Shown: positions 27,867 through 37,678, counted from the stretch's first letter. The stretch: 64,000 nucleotides of DNA from Candidatus Poribacteria bacterium (GCA_022819945.1 JAJEGI010000015.1:75807-139806); one strand, 5' to 3'. Translations and numbers: made by a program. The notes: generated from the letters alone by a model not told the origin.

Positions 27867-28851
27867 CAGTGTCCACTTCATCTTCCTTGATACGTGTGAA
27901 AATCATCTGACCGGCACTCGTCCGTAACATCTGAGTGACCTCAACGTTAAGTGTTTGCCCGATATATGGCTTCCCTTCTTCAACGATGACCATAGTTCCA
28001 TCATCAAGGTAACCGACACCTTGATTGGGTTCTTTCCCTTCTTTGAGGAGGAGCACTTGAATCACTTCACCCGCAATGACAACGGGGCGCACAGCGTTTG
28101 ATAACTCGTTGATATTAAGTACTTTTACACTCTGTAATTCTGCGACCTTATTGAGGTTTAAATCGTTAGTAATGATTGTGGCATCTCGCTTTTGGGCCAG
28201 ATGCACCAACTTGGCATCAACTTCTGGCAGATGTGGCACTTCTTCCTCGGAGATTTCAACAACAATCGCTGGATTGTTCTGAAGTGCGCGGAGGATATCA
28301 AAGCCGCGCCGCCCTTTATTTCGCCGAAGGGGTTCCGTAGAATCTGCGATATGTTGCAATTCATTGAGAACAAAGCGTGGAATAACAAGTGTGCCTTCAA
28401 TAAATTTTGTCTGACAGATTTCGAGTATCCTACCATCAATTATAACACTTGTGTCTAAAATTTTTAAGTTATTTGTAACTTTTCCGGTGCGCGATTCACC
28501 GGGTCGAGTGGATTCTGATCTTAAGAGTTGCGGTAAATTCACTGTTGTAGAGAGCCGATAGCCACTCATCAAACCGACGTAACCTACACTGAGGATAATC
28601 ACGATCTTGATTTTATCATCAGCATTAGGAAAAAGGCGTAGTATACTGATGGAAATTAATAAACCGACAGAGAGCCCGATTACACTCGCGATAACACTAC
28701 GGGTGGTAGACACATGTAGGCAAAGTTCTGCTCCAACCAAGAGAAGTGCTGCAACAAGTCCAATAAGTACGAGTAGTGGATCACGATAGATGATATAACA
28801 ACTGGCTGCACTTACGATTACAAAAAAGAGACGAACACCCCAAACTTGCAT
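27826..28851 (-). CDS. yacL: PIN/TRAM domain membrane protein (YacL family)
   Basis: A 341-residue protein with four N-terminal membrane spans (within residues 5-100). A PIN nuclease domain starts KILDTSVIIDGRILEI and ends ATIITNDLNLNKVAEL; a C-terminal TRAM domain follows (GVGYLDDGTMVIVEEG). It is a presumed membrane-tethered RNase. In Firmicutes the order radA-disA-yacL-ispD-ispF is common; here disA is missing and 876 bp of apparently non-coding sequence occupies its place. Confidence 0.88.
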   Translation of the reverse strand: MQVWGVRLFFVIVSAASCYIIYRDPLLVLIGLVAALLLVGAELCLHVSTTRSVIASVIGLSVGLLISISILRLFPNADDKIKIVIILSVGYVGLMSGYRLSTTVNLPQLLRSESTRPGESRTGKVTNNLKILDTSVIIDGRILEICQTKFIEGTLVIPRFVLNELQHIADSTEPLRRNKGRRGFDILRALQNNPAIVVEISEEEVPHLPEVDAKLVHLAQKRDATIITNDLNLNKVAELQSVKVLNINELSNAVRPVVIAGEVIQVLLLKEGKEPNQGVGYLDDGTMVIVEEGKPYIGQTLNVEVTQMLRTSAGQMIFTRIKEDEVDTDEQPGMHPYSRSW

Positions 28852-29727
28852 TTTTTGTCCTTTATGTTTTTATCCAAGTATCCCTTTTACTTACCAGCGT
28901 GGTTCCTATCAACGCTTACAAGTCCATCGGTTCTATGTATCTGTGCTTACGTCTGTAGATATATCTTTTAAACAGATCAATTCGACAACATCTACGTTTA
29001 AATCTAACGATGCCTAATAAATTATGAACCGTATCAAGGTGAGTTCGACTTAAAGGTTTAGAACCTGAAGACGGGTAACTCGGAAATTTCAAACCGAACC
29101 ACATTATCTGTTAAAGCAAGTTTTATGCCAACCCCTTAACGCTAAGTAATATTGCGTAAAAATCCCGCTAAAATTCCAAGTACGCCTTTACTGCGATACG
29201 TCTAACGTATTAGTGCATACTGGTTGTCAAGATCAACAGAAGTGTTTATTCTATTTAAAAAGGCTACTGTTGATGCAGTATTGGTAACTATTTGCAAACT
29301 TATTCTTTTGAAGTCTGCAAGAATTGCAGGTAATTCCGCAAAAATTGTTAGTCTGATGGTTCGAGTATTTACTACCTTGCAGCATTTACCATCAATGTAA
29401 TGTAGGTTCGGTATAAAAAACACGGAGTCTTCGACGGTTTTCGGTTGTTATTCTCAACGGTGTTAGTGGGTACTTAGGGAGTCTCACCACAGCAATAAAT
29501 GGGTTTAAAGCCCCAAGATGTCTACATATTTTCAGAGTTGCTATAATAACCCAAATTCCCACCTCAGTAAAACAATAGGGGTCTAATTTTCTAAAACCGT
29601 ATAAAGACAACATGATGGGTAGTATTGCATATTTAATACTACTATCCTTACACGGTAATAATAACATAATCTAAGAAATAAACCAAGATGAAAACAACAT
29701 TGGTGAAATGATTTGTGTGCGCTGTTC
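28852..29727. other. 876-bp intergenic gap between radA and yacL, no gene recognised
   Basis: Short open frames occur on both strands (for example 29392-29667, minus) but have no convincing composition, ribosome site or family motif. I looked for tmRNA, RNase P RNA, SRP RNA and tRNA signatures and saw none. No remnant of a DisA sequence was recognised. The region is more AT-rich than its flanks; it may hold an unrecognised RNA or decayed gene. Confidence 0.55.
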
Positions 29728-31089
29728 CTATAATAAAGCGCCGAGGCTGTCATATACATCACTGACCCCTACGAGTTCAATATCTATATCAATATCCAAA
29801 CCTTTACGGTTGTATTCGGGAAAAATCGCACGTTTGAAACCCAGTTTTGCGGCTTCTTGGATTCGCCTGTCAACATGTGTCACGGGTCGGATCTCACCGC
29901 CAAGCCCAACCTCTCCGATGATCACAGTTTGTCGGTCCACGGGAATATCTCGATGACTTGAAGAAATCGCCATCAGCACGCCGAGGTCTATGCCGGGTTC
30001 ATCAACACGTAATCCACCTGTAATGTTAACAAAAACATCGGCATCCCCGACATCAATGCCTACACGTTTATTGAGTACTGCGATGAGCAGTGCGATCCGC
30101 TGTCGATCAACCCCTGTTGCTGTATTTCGAGGATTGCTGTAATTGGTAGGTACGACGAGTGCCTGTACTTCCATAAGTAGGGGTCGGGTACCCTCCATGC
30201 TTGAGACGATAACGGAGCCTGAAACCTGTTCTTCTCTATCATTTAGGAAGATCTCTGATGGGTTCATTACATCCACAAGTCCTGTGTTTTGCATCTCAAA
30301 TATTCCGATTTCGTTCGTCGATCCGAACCGATTTTTGATGGATCGGAGGACCCGATAGATGTGATGGCGTTCCCCTTCAAAATAGAGCACTGTATCTACC
30401 ATGTGTTCCAAAATACGCGGCCCCGCGATCGTTCCCTCTTTTGTCACATGCCCGACGAGGAATATAGGAATATTCCGATTCTTTGCACAAATCAGGAGAT
30501 GTCCCGTACACTCACGCACTTGGGTAACGCTTCCCGGTGCAGATTGGATACTTGACAAATAGACGGCTTGGATGGAATCGATAATGACGACCTTCGGTTT
30601 CCGGGCTTCAATATGTTTTTCAATTTGTTCGAGATTATTTTCACAGAGTACGTAGAGTGTATCGGACCTAACACCGAGCCGCGTTGCTCTGAGTTTCGTC
30701 TGACTCACAGATTCCTCACCGGAGACATAAAGCACCTCTCCATAATTCCGGCTTAACGCGTCACTGGCTTGTAGCAGTAAGGTCGATTTTCCTATCCCTG
30801 GGTCTCCACCGATAAGGACTACCGACCCCGGTACAATTCCGCCCCCGAGGACCCTGTCAAATTCCAACATACCTGTTAGGTGGCGTTCCACATCGCTTGC
30901 TTTAACTTGTGAGATGGGTTCAGGTTCACGAGATACCTGTCCAATACCGCGATGTCTTTCGGGCGTAATGAGAGCTTCCACCTCTTCGGCGAAGCTCTGC
31001 CAACTTTTACAGCCTGGGCAGCGTCCGAGCGTCTTTGGGGTTGTATATCCGCACTCTTGACAGACGAATTTACGTTTCTCTCGTGCCAT
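29728..31089 (-). CDS. radA: DNA repair protein RadA/Sms
   Basis: A 453-residue protein. The C4 zinc finger (C10, C13, C24, C27), Walker A GGDPGIGKST (K101) and the RadA-specific KNRFG (252-256) are all intact, followed by the Lon-protease-like C-terminal domain (GLRVDEPGIDLGVLMAI). RadA promotes branch migration in recombination. The start at 31089 has only a weak ribosome site. Confidence 0.95.
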   Translation of the reverse strand: MAREKRKFVCQECGYTTPKTLGRCPGCKSWQSFAEEVEALITPERHRGIGQVSREPEPISQVKASDVERHLTGMLEFDRVLGGGIVPGSVVLIGGDPGIGKSTLLLQASDALSRNYGEVLYVSGEESVSQTKLRATRLGVRSDTLYVLCENNLEQIEKHIEARKPKVVIIDSIQAVYLSSIQSAPGSVTQVRECTGHLLICAKNRNIPIFLVGHVTKEGTIAGPRILEHMVDTVLYFEGERHHIYRVLRSIKNRFGSTNEIGIFEMQNTGLVDVMNPSEIFLNDREEQVSGSVIVSSMEGTRPLLMEVQALVVPTNYSNPRNTATGVDRQRIALLIAVLNKRVGIDVGDADVFVNITGGLRVDEPGIDLGVLMAISSSHRDIPVDRQTVIIGEVGLGGEIRPVTHVDRRIQEAAKLGFKRAIFPEYNRKGLDIDIDIELVGVSDVYDSLGALL

Positions 31090-31137
31090 GTTTAAGGGTA
31101 CTCATTGTTTTTTTCACGCGGACTGATGTGGGTACAA

Positions 31138-32700
31138 TTACCAAGTATTGTTAAAAAAACGGAACCCGGTTGTCCAGCGTCGGTCATCTGTTAAATTTTC
31201 TGCCCCGAACAGGATTTGTCCGTACCGGAAAAACCGCAGTGCGATTTCGGTGTTCAACTCAGGGGCCCCACTTGTCAATCCAATGCCCTCGATACTAAAG
31301 CCCAAGCGTCGGGACCACAACCATAGATCGAATCCTGCGCCGACCTGTGACCTCATGAAACCGGCACGTGCTCGAAAGTAGTCTGTAAAATCGTATGCAT
31401 ACTGAACCTCAAATCGAACTACTTCATCGCGGACCCCTACGCCAAATCTATAGTGTGCCTTTGATTGTGGCGAAAGTGTAAAAGCCAATTCGTTGTAAAG
31501 CCGTTCCTCAAGACTTAGATAACGGAGTTCATAATCCCAGCCAAACTGAGGTGATTCAAGCTGTCCGAGCCGTCTCTCGGTGCCTTGCGAGAGTTCTGCG
31601 ACAGCGTTTGCTGCTTTATCGAAGTTTTTCAGTATATGCCTCGTCTCTTCAAGCGGTTCCGGTGAATTAAGCAATTGGGCGAAGGTGCCTTCACCTTCAT
31701 TGAGCTTGGTAAGCAGGTGATTCACATTTGTCTCTAAGGCGCTGATTGCGTCGGTTGTCTTCTGTAGGTTTTCTACGATGGGTGCGATATTGGCTTCGCC
31801 GGTTTTAATGGCATCGCTCCCTTGCGAAACAAGCGTGGAAACCTGATTCGCTAACGTGTTGAAGTCTGTGCGGAAATCTTGTGTGATCCGTCGGAATTCT
31901 GTTGTAGTGGCGCGGACATCGGTAAAAATGGTGTTTAGTTTTGGTGAATTTTGGTTCAGCAATCTTAAGACTTCACGCGTAATATCACTCACATGGCTAC
32001 TGACCATGAGAGAATCTCCTTCCAGCTGCGTGATAAGATTATTTACTTTAACAAGGGTTTCCTGAAAGCGTTTATCGTTTTCTAAGACAAGTTGGGTTAA
32101 AGTCTCAACGGTTTTTCCAGAGTCAATACTTAATTTCTCAATGGTCTTGCCGGTGAGGGCAACAACTTCTCGAATTTCTTTGATGGCGAGTTGAATGGCT
32201 TCTTGGTTCGCCTGAAGGACTTCATTGGCGGCGGTTGTGAGTTCAATCGCCTGTGTCATCCCTGCGCTTGTTTGTTCAAGGAGTTCGAGGGCATTCACCG
32301 GATCTTTTCCGATAATAGGTAAGTTTGTAGGTTTCAGCGGTGGATTCCCTATGGGCCCATTGTCAAGTGCGATGTAGATTTCGCCGACGAATCCGTTCAT
32401 AGAAATTCTGGCACCACAGTTCTCGCGCAACCATTTGAAGGCGTTTTTGACTTTTGCCCTGATGTAGACGTTATTGGTATCAGGTTGGAGTTCAATGGCA
32501 GTTACTTTACCAATCTGCACACCAGATAGGTACACGCCTGCTCCAATGTAGAGTCCATTGACAGATTGAAATTGGAAAGTGAGTTCATCGCCAGCAGTCG
32601 CCCAGGGCCAATTCTCAGCATTTGTAAGCAGAATTGCCAGAAAAACGATTGCGATTAGAACCATTATACCGACTTTCACAGATGCTGTCCAAAAATTCAT
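31138..32700 (-). CDS. mlaD: MCE/MlaD family lipid-transport protein with C-terminal beta domain
   Basis: A 520-residue protein. One N-terminal membrane span (residues 9-26) is followed by an MCE domain (about 40-130, FQSVNGLYIGAGVYLSGVQIG). A long coiled-coil region follows (about 140-370). The last 140 residues are aromatic and beta-rich (YDFTDYFRARAGFMRSQ, LTDDRRWTTGFRFF) and may form an outer-membrane-like strand set. This is longer than E. coli MlaD. It belongs with mlaE and mlaF but is separated from mlaF by the IscB-like remnant. ATG 32700 is used; an adjacent TTG is less likely. Confidence 0.85.
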   Translation of the reverse strand: MNFWTASVKVGIMVLIAIVFLAILLTNAENWPWATAGDELTFQFQSVNGLYIGAGVYLSGVQIGKVTAIELQPDTNNVYIRAKVKNAFKWLRENCGARISMNGFVGEIYIALDNGPIGNPPLKPTNLPIIGKDPVNALELLEQTSAGMTQAIELTTAANEVLQANQEAIQLAIKEIREVVALTGKTIEKLSIDSGKTVETLTQLVLENDKRFQETLVKVNNLITQLEGDSLMVSSHVSDITREVLRLLNQNSPKLNTIFTDVRATTTEFRRITQDFRTDFNTLANQVSTLVSQGSDAIKTGEANIAPIVENLQKTTDAISALETNVNHLLTKLNEGEGTFAQLLNSPEPLEETRHILKNFDKAANAVAELSQGTERRLGQLESPQFGWDYELRYLSLEERLYNELAFTLSPQSKAHYRFGVGVRDEVVRFEVQYAYDFTDYFRARAGFMRSQVGAGFDLWLWSRRLGFSIEGIGLTSGAPELNTEIALRFFRYGQILFGAENLTDDRRWTTGFRFFNNTW

Positions 32701-32729
32701 CAAAATCTTCGGTGTGGAAACCTTGCCTT

Positions 32730-33294
32730 TTAAGGCGGGGAGGAAACACCGCTCCTATAGTTAAAGTTTAGTCGTGTTAGCACTTTAAAATCTTGTATTT
32801 TGGCATTTTGGTACAAGCGTTTACCTTCTAAGGCATATAACGCGATCCCCCGTTTACTAAAACCACTGATACGAGTGAGTCCATATTTGCTGTGTCTCAC
32901 CAATGTGTTCTTTACCAATCCATGCCAAGTCGTGCCACCGTAGCAGGGTCTTTTCCCGCCTTTCTGTGGGTTTTGCCTATGGAGTTCACGCCGTCGTATG
33001 GGGATAGGTGATATACAGAATATATCTGTGTTAGTTACAACACCCTCACCGCCAACGACATGGTAAGCGAGACACCAAGCATCTACGCAATGCGCCTCAA
33101 AGGTTTCAGCGAGTTTCATAGAGTTTAGACAACCAATCAAGGATACGCAGTTTCCAATCCCACCTCGCACGCGTGCCAGCAGGCACACGGTCTCTGTTAG
33201 ATAGATTGTGTTTTTTCTGTTTGCGATTCGGACATTTACGAGAACGCCGCCCTCTCCGCAACTCACGACACTTTTCAACTTTCTTGCCAACCAA
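32730..33294 (-). pseudogene. Degraded IscB-like (RRXRR/RuvC) nuclease gene remnant
   Basis: Two overlapping frames carry pieces of one IscB-type protein. The upstream frame (33294-33106) reads VEKCRELRRGRRSRKCPNRK, then VPAGTRARWDWKLRILDWLSKLY, which fits the arginine-rich bridge helix region. The other frame (to 32730) reads KLAETFEAHCVDAWCLA, fitting RuvC-III, then HRQNPQKGGKRPCYGGT and KRLYQNAKIQDFK, fitting the C-terminal PAM/TAM-interacting part. RuvC-I, RuvC-II and the HNH domain are missing. Hairpins sit at both ends (33296-33315 and 32721-32740). Family assignment rests on motif memory only. Confidence 0.55.
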
Positions 33295-33295
33295 G

Positions 33296-33315
33296 CCTCG
33301 CCCTTTAGGGCGAGG
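33296..33315. repeat. Perfect hairpin at the 5' boundary of the IscB-like remnant
   Basis: CCTCGCCCTTTAGGGCGAGG is a perfect 8-bp stem with a 4-nt loop, 9 bp from the mlaF stop. The other boundary carries a similar hairpin (GCCTT-TT-AAGGC within 32721-32740) in the same orientation. This resembles the subterminal hairpins of IS200/IS605-type elements. Confidence 0.55.
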
Positions 33316-33324
33316 TCACTGACA

Positions 33325-34104
33325 CTATCTCCCTAAATACTCCCTCAAAATCGGGTTTTCCATATTGAGAATTTGGTCCGGTGCTCCGAATAAGACAAAC
33401 TGTTGTAAAACAGGGTTGTCGATGTTGATAATTTCTTCAGGGGTCCCATAAGCGATCTGCTTGCCTTCATGGATCATAGCCATGCGCGTTGCGACACTAA
33501 ATGCACTGTGCATATCGTGTGTTACGACGATGGAGGTGACTTGCAGTCGTTCGTGTAAGTCACGGATGAGTTGATTAATTTCAGTACAGGTAACAGGGTC
33601 CAGCCCGGTTGTCGGTTCATCGTATAAGATGACTTCAGGATTAAAAGCGAGTGCGCGTGCAAGACCGACCCGTTTCCGCATGCCGCCGCTCAGTTCGGCG
33701 GGTCGTAAATCTTGAACGCCCTCTAAATCGACAAGTTCGAGTTTCTCATCAACGATTTTACGCATTTCCTGTTTGCTGTAGTCTGTATGCTGGTCAAGCA
33801 TAAAGGCGACGTTTTCAGCGACAGTCATCGAATCGAACAGAGCAGCGGACTGGAATAACATTCCAATTTTTTGGCGAAGGAGATTCATTTTTTTAGTTTT
33901 CAGTTTCGAGATTTCTGTGCCATCGAACCAAATTTCACCAGAATCGGCAATAATCAGCCCAGCGATAATTTTGAGGAGTACACTCTTACCACACCCGCTC
34001 CGCCCCATAACAACGAGGGTTTCGCCTTGTGGAATCTCAAGATTTAGTCCGTTTAAGACGTTTTTTCCACCAAAATTTTTGGTAATGTTTTTAACTGAAA
34101 TCAT
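33325..34104 (-). CDS. mlaF: Mla-type ABC transporter ATP-binding protein
   Basis: A 259-residue ATPase. Walker A GRSGCGKS (K40), signature LSGGMRKR (138-145), Walker B VILYDEPTTGLD and the H-loop VTHD are intact. It energises MCE-dependent phospholipid movement with MlaE. The C-terminus contains a tandem short motif, NPVLQQF and NPILREY, 24 residues apart. It lies 92 bp after mlaE; the IscB-like remnant follows its stop. Confidence 0.92.
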   Translation of the reverse strand: MISVKNITKNFGGKNVLNGLNLEIPQGETLVVMGRSGCGKSVLLKIIAGLIIADSGEIWFDGTEISKLKTKKMNLLRQKIGMLFQSAALFDSMTVAENVAFMLDQHTDYSKQEMRKIVDEKLELVDLEGVQDLRPAELSGGMRKRVGLARALAFNPEVILYDEPTTGLDPVTCTEINQLIRDLHERLQVTSIVVTHDMHSAFSVATRMAMIHEGKQIAYGTPEEIINIDNPVLQQFVLFGAPDQILNMENPILREYLGR

Positions 34105-34196
34105 ATATTCGAGTATAAGAGGTGCCGGAGAACGAAGTTCTTCGGGTAGGAATGATCTCTTAGCGCTCTGTAAAGTCCACCTTGAAACCGCGCCGA

Positions 34197-35021
34197 TTAG
34201 ATCAACCCCAAGATGTTAAAGAGGACATGGTTTAAGACGAAGTCTAAAATAAGAATAGCGATGAGCGAAATAACAGCGGAGCCGGTTGTAGCGGTGCCAA
34301 CACCTTCCGCGCCGCCGGCAGTTGAGATACTAAACCCTTTGTAGCAGCCGACCGCTGCAATCGCCATGCCGAAGGAGGTCGCCTTAATTAAACTAATTAG
34401 GACACTGCCGACAAAAAGATTTTTTTGAACTTCCACAAGAAAAAAGTAGCCGTTTACATCGAACAGGGTAACAACAGCAACGAACCCACCGGCGATACCT
34501 GCGAACGTTGAGAAGATCGTCAATGTCGGTAACATAATAGAACACGCGAGGAAACGAGGGACCACTAAATATTTAACGGGATTCGTCCCCATGACTTCGA
34601 GTGCGTCAATTTGCTCGGTAACCTTCATCGTTGAGAGTTCAGCCGTAATTGATGCTCCGATACGTCCTGCGAGCACAAACGCAGTAATCATCGGTCCTAA
34701 TTCTTTAACAATGGATACGCAGACGAACCTGGCGACCGAGCCTTCTACTGCGTAGGGTTTGAGTTGTATGTATCCTTGAACACCCAATACCATCCCGGTA
34801 AAGAACCCTGAGACAATAACGACAGCTAAAGAGTTGAAACCGACCAGCAGTAACTGCTTAACGAGTAGATCGAACTGAAAAGGCGGGCGGAAGATTTGAA
34901 AAAGCGTTTGAAAAAAAAGCGTAAAGGCTTGTCCGACCTCGGAAAGCGTATTGTGCAACCGAATTTTGATTAAGGCACGAAAGCCGCGGGAGGGTTCGTG
35001 TGTAGCGGGTTGCTGATTCAT
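34197..35021 (-). CDS. mlaE: Mla-type ABC transporter permease
   Basis: A 274-residue MlaE/YrbE permease. Conserved signatures are GMVLGVQGY, KELGPMITAFVLAGRIGASITAELSTM and EQIDALEVMGTNPVKYLVVPR. Several hydrophobic spans cover about residues 55-270. It starts 9 bp after the dnaB stop, without a strong ribosome site, so expression probably depends on the upstream operon. Confidence 0.93.
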   Translation of the reverse strand: MNQQPATHEPSRGFRALIKIRLHNTLSEVGQAFTLFFQTLFQIFRPPFQFDLLVKQLLLVGFNSLAVVIVSGFFTGMVLGVQGYIQLKPYAVEGSVARFVCVSIVKELGPMITAFVLAGRIGASITAELSTMKVTEQIDALEVMGTNPVKYLVVPRFLACSIMLPTLTIFSTFAGIAGGFVAVVTLFDVNGYFFLVEVQKNLFVGSVLISLIKATSFGMAIAAVGCYKGFSISTAGGAEGVGTATTGSAVISLIAILILDFVLNHVLFNILGLI

Positions 35022-35030
35022 GTTTTTTGT

Positions 35031-36362
35031 TTAACTCGGGTTTTCAAATCGCATCTGTTTTTTAGTAAAATAGAGAACGACAGTTCCGGTCGGTCCGTTA
35101 CGCTGTTTTTTAATCATGAGGTTTGCTTCAACGCGGTCGTCGGCTTCCTCATCTTCATAATAATCTTCTCGGTATAGAAAGGCGACGAGATCTGCGTCTT
35201 GTTCAATTGCCCCAGATTCTCGTAAATCTGAGAGTTGTGGCTGTTTGTCTGGACGGCGTTCCACTTCACGGCTCAACTGTGAGCATGCGATGATGGGAAC
35301 ATTGAGTTCCCATGCCAGGACTTTTAAGGCACGCGAGATTTCGGAGATTTCCTGTTCACGTTGATTGTATCTGCCTGTCCCTCTGAGGAGTTGCAAATAA
35401 TCAACGATAATAAGTGCGAGGTCACCGTGTTCACCTTTGAGCCGCCGTCCTTCGGCGCGAAGCCCCTGAACGGTAAGTCCTCGGTTGTCATTGATGAGAA
35501 TCGGGGCTTCAGACAACCTGCCAGCAGCCTCTGTTAGCGGTCGCCAATAATCTTCACTGAAATTACCGGTTCGGAGTCGTCCGAAATCAATATGGGATTC
35601 GGCGGATAGCATCCGCATGACGATATCTTGTGCTGGCATCTCCAAGCTAAAAATCGCAACCGGACGTTCTTGGTCGATTGCGATATTCTGTGCCATATTT
35701 AGTACCAAGGTGGTCTTTCCCATACTCGGTCGCGCAGCAATAATAATAAAGTTGCCGGGTTGCAACCCTGATGTCATGTGATCGAAATCCATAAAACCGG
35801 TGGGAATACCTAAGAACCGATCCTGTTTGTGAAATAACTTTTCTATTGCATCAATGCTTGTGGTGACCAGCGGATTAATGGGCTGAAAGCCTCGTTCGGA
35901 TCTGTGTTGTCCGAGTTCAAAGACGGCTTCCTGCGATTGATTGAGGACCTCCGCAAGTTCTATGCTTTCGTCTTCAGCGAGTTCCCGAATTGCGCCGCCT
36001 GCTTGGATGAGTTGGCGGCGTGTCGCTTTTTCATGCAGAATATCGGCATAAAACTCCGTACTCTCCGTTTCGACAATAGGTGCCTGAAGTTCATAGAGAT
36101 AGCCTGCTCCCCCTGTCCGATTGATCTGATTTGTGCGTTTCAGTTCATCGGCAACGAGAAGCGGATCAGCGTTGCTAACGCGGTCGTATACAGCAAGGAT
36201 CGCTGCGTAGATGAGTTGGTGGTCAGTTGTAAAAAATGCATCAGAGGTATGCCCCAAAAGGGCAATCACCCTTGGGATAACCGACTTCTCGGTCATCATC
36301 GCGCCGAGTACGGCTTGTTCAGCTTCCTTGTCAGAGAGGGAATCAACCGCTGGTGCTTGCAT
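35031..36362 (-). CDS. dnaB: Replicative DNA helicase DnaB
   Basis: A 443-residue hexameric helicase. The N-terminal DnaB domain (KEAEQAVLGAMM) is followed by the RecA-like domain with Walker A ARPSMGKTT (K216) and Walker B LALIIVDYLQLL. The C-terminal RNGPTG segment is standard. It starts 2 bp after the rplI stop. The order rpsF-ssb-rpsR-rplI-dnaB is widely conserved. Confidence 0.96.
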   Translation of the reverse strand: MQAPAVDSLSDKEAEQAVLGAMMTEKSVIPRVIALLGHTSDAFFTTDHQLIYAAILAVYDRVSNADPLLVADELKRTNQINRTGGAGYLYELQAPIVETESTEFYADILHEKATRRQLIQAGGAIRELAEDESIELAEVLNQSQEAVFELGQHRSERGFQPINPLVTTSIDAIEKLFHKQDRFLGIPTGFMDFDHMTSGLQPGNFIIIAARPSMGKTTLVLNMAQNIAIDQERPVAIFSLEMPAQDIVMRMLSAESHIDFGRLRTGNFSEDYWRPLTEAAGRLSEAPILINDNRGLTVQGLRAEGRRLKGEHGDLALIIVDYLQLLRGTGRYNQREQEISEISRALKVLAWELNVPIIACSQLSREVERRPDKQPQLSDLRESGAIEQDADLVAFLYREDYYEDEEADDRVEANLMIKKQRNGPTGTVVLYFTKKQMRFENPS

Positions 36363-36364
36363 AA

Positions 36365-36811
36365 TTATGCTTCACGTTCAACAACAACGCGGAGTTCAAC
36401 AACAACATCTGTATGCAATTTGACTGGTACCATAAACACACCGAGTTCACGAATAGGCTCCGTAAGTTCAAAGAACCGTCGCTCTAATTCAAAGCCTTCA
36501 GCGCGTACAGCCTCTGCGATATCCATAGAGGTAACGGAGCCGAAGAGTCGGTCATTTTCGCCAGCACGCCGTTTGAGGGTACATGTAACGCAGGTGATCT
36601 GTGCTGCGATTTCACGGGCGTGTTCTCTATTCTTTGATTCTTCTTGATCGATGACTCGTTTTTGGTGCTCCAGGTAGCGACGGTTTCGCTCTGTTGCATG
36701 CACAGCCAACTGCATGGGCAGGAGGTAGTTACGTGCGTATCCATCGGCGACGTTTAACACATCACCTGGTGCACCGAGTCCTTCAACGCTTTTCTTGAGA
36801 ATTACTTCCAT
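36365..36811 (-). CDS. rplI: 50S ribosomal protein L9
   Basis: A 148-residue L9. The N-terminal domain MEVILKKSVEGLGAPGDVLNVADGYARNYLLP is diagnostic; a long central helix and a C-terminal domain (FGSVTSMDIAEAVRAEG) follow. It lies in the standard ribosomal-replication operon. Confidence 0.96.
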   Translation of the reverse strand: MEVILKKSVEGLGAPGDVLNVADGYARNYLLPMQLAVHATERNRRYLEHQKRVIDQEESKNREHAREIAAQITCVTCTLKRRAGENDRLFGSVTSMDIAEAVRAEGFELERRFFELTEPIRELGVFMVPVKLHTDVVVELRVVVEREA

Positions 36812-36871
36812 AATTGAAAACCTAAATTATCTTTTGTAGGGCAGCCAGTTGTACATGGCTGAACCCTCATG

Positions 36872-37072
36872 CTATCGTGTAAACGGCAACAGTGCCATAT
36901 TACGTGCGCGCTTTACTGCACGGGTCAACATTCGCTGTTGCTTCGCCGTTAATCCAGTAACCCGGCGACTCACAATTTTCCCACGTTCGTTAATAAATTT
37001 TCGCAGCGTATCTATATCTTTGTAGTCGAAAGATTCAATCTTGTGATAGCGCTGCCTGCGACGGAATGCCAT
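36872..37072 (-). CDS. rpsR: 30S ribosomal protein S18
   Basis: A 66-residue S18 with the core motif [17 protein letters not shown] and [22 protein letters not shown]. There is no CxxC zinc site, so it is the zinc-free form. It lies between ssb and rplI. Confidence 0.95.
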   Translation of the reverse strand: MAFRRRQRYHKIESFDYKDIDTLRKFINERGKIVSRRVTGLTAKQQRMLTRAVKRARNMALLPFTR

Positions 37073-37204
37073 GTTAATTTGTTCCTTTTTTTATTTAACG
37101 TATTGCGCGTCAAAACGTTAGTGTGCTACAACACACCGTTTAATAAGAGATTAGCGTGTGGGAGAACCCCCGTCCAATGGAGATCCTCCCTTGGATACGT
37201 CCAC

Positions 37205-37678
37205 TTAAAATGGGATGTCGTCTTCTGTTGCGGAAGGTGCATCGCTTGCTTCGGGAGCCGGTGGTTCTGGAAAGGATTCGGATTGTGTAGGCGCAGCTGC
37301 GGGTTGGGCATCAGCATAACCGCCTTCCATTTCATCCCCATCACGTCGTCCACCAATTAATTGGATCCGAAATGCTCTAACTCGAAGTTTGTTACGCTTT
37401 GAGCCATCTTCGGCTTCCCAAGAGTCAAATTTAAGAGATCCTTCAATAAAAATGGGACTCCCCTTCGTGAGGTATTCGTTGACCACTTCAGCTTGTCTGC
37501 CCCATGCCTCTACATCAACAAAACAGACATTCTCTTTCTGCTCGCCTGACTGCCGATCCGTGTAACGCTCACTCATAGCGATGCCAAAATTGGCGACCGA
37601 AGTCCCGCTGGGAAGGAATTTCAATTCTGGATCTCGGGTAAGATTCCCCATCAATATAACCCTGTTGTAACTTGCCAT
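37205..37678 (-). CDS. ssb: Single-stranded DNA-binding protein
   Basis: A 157-residue SSB. The OB-fold starts SYNRVILMGNLTRDPELK and continues VDVEAWGRQAEVVNEYL. A Gly/Pro/Ala-rich tail ends in the acidic partner-binding tip DDIPF. The start at 37678 has AGAGAGG upstream; upstream in-frame residues are not part of the family. Confidence 0.95.
   Translation of the reverse strand: MASYNRVILMGNLTRDPELKFLPSGTSVANFGIAMSERYTDRQSGEQKENVCFVDVEAWGRQAEVVNEYLTKGSPIFIEGSLKFDSWEAEDGSKRNKLRVRAFRIQLIGGRRDGDEMEGGYADAQPAAAPTQSESFPEPPAPEASDAPSATEDDIPF

Noticed and set aside
29392..29667. 91-codon frame in the radA-yacL gap
   Set aside because: Composition and lack of a ribosome site or motif suggest chance; kept only as part of the described gap.
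28852..29727. tmRNA, RNase P RNA or SRP RNA gene
   Set aside because: None of the conserved core sequences could be found on either strand.
32730..33290. Intact 186-residue protein between mlaF and mlaD
   Set aside because: Recognisable parts are split between two frames and large internal domains are missing, so it is treated as a pseudogene.
35904..36647. Plus-strand open frame of about 247 codons opposite dnaB and rplI
   Set aside because: It is the reverse of two certain genes and has no recognisable protein features.
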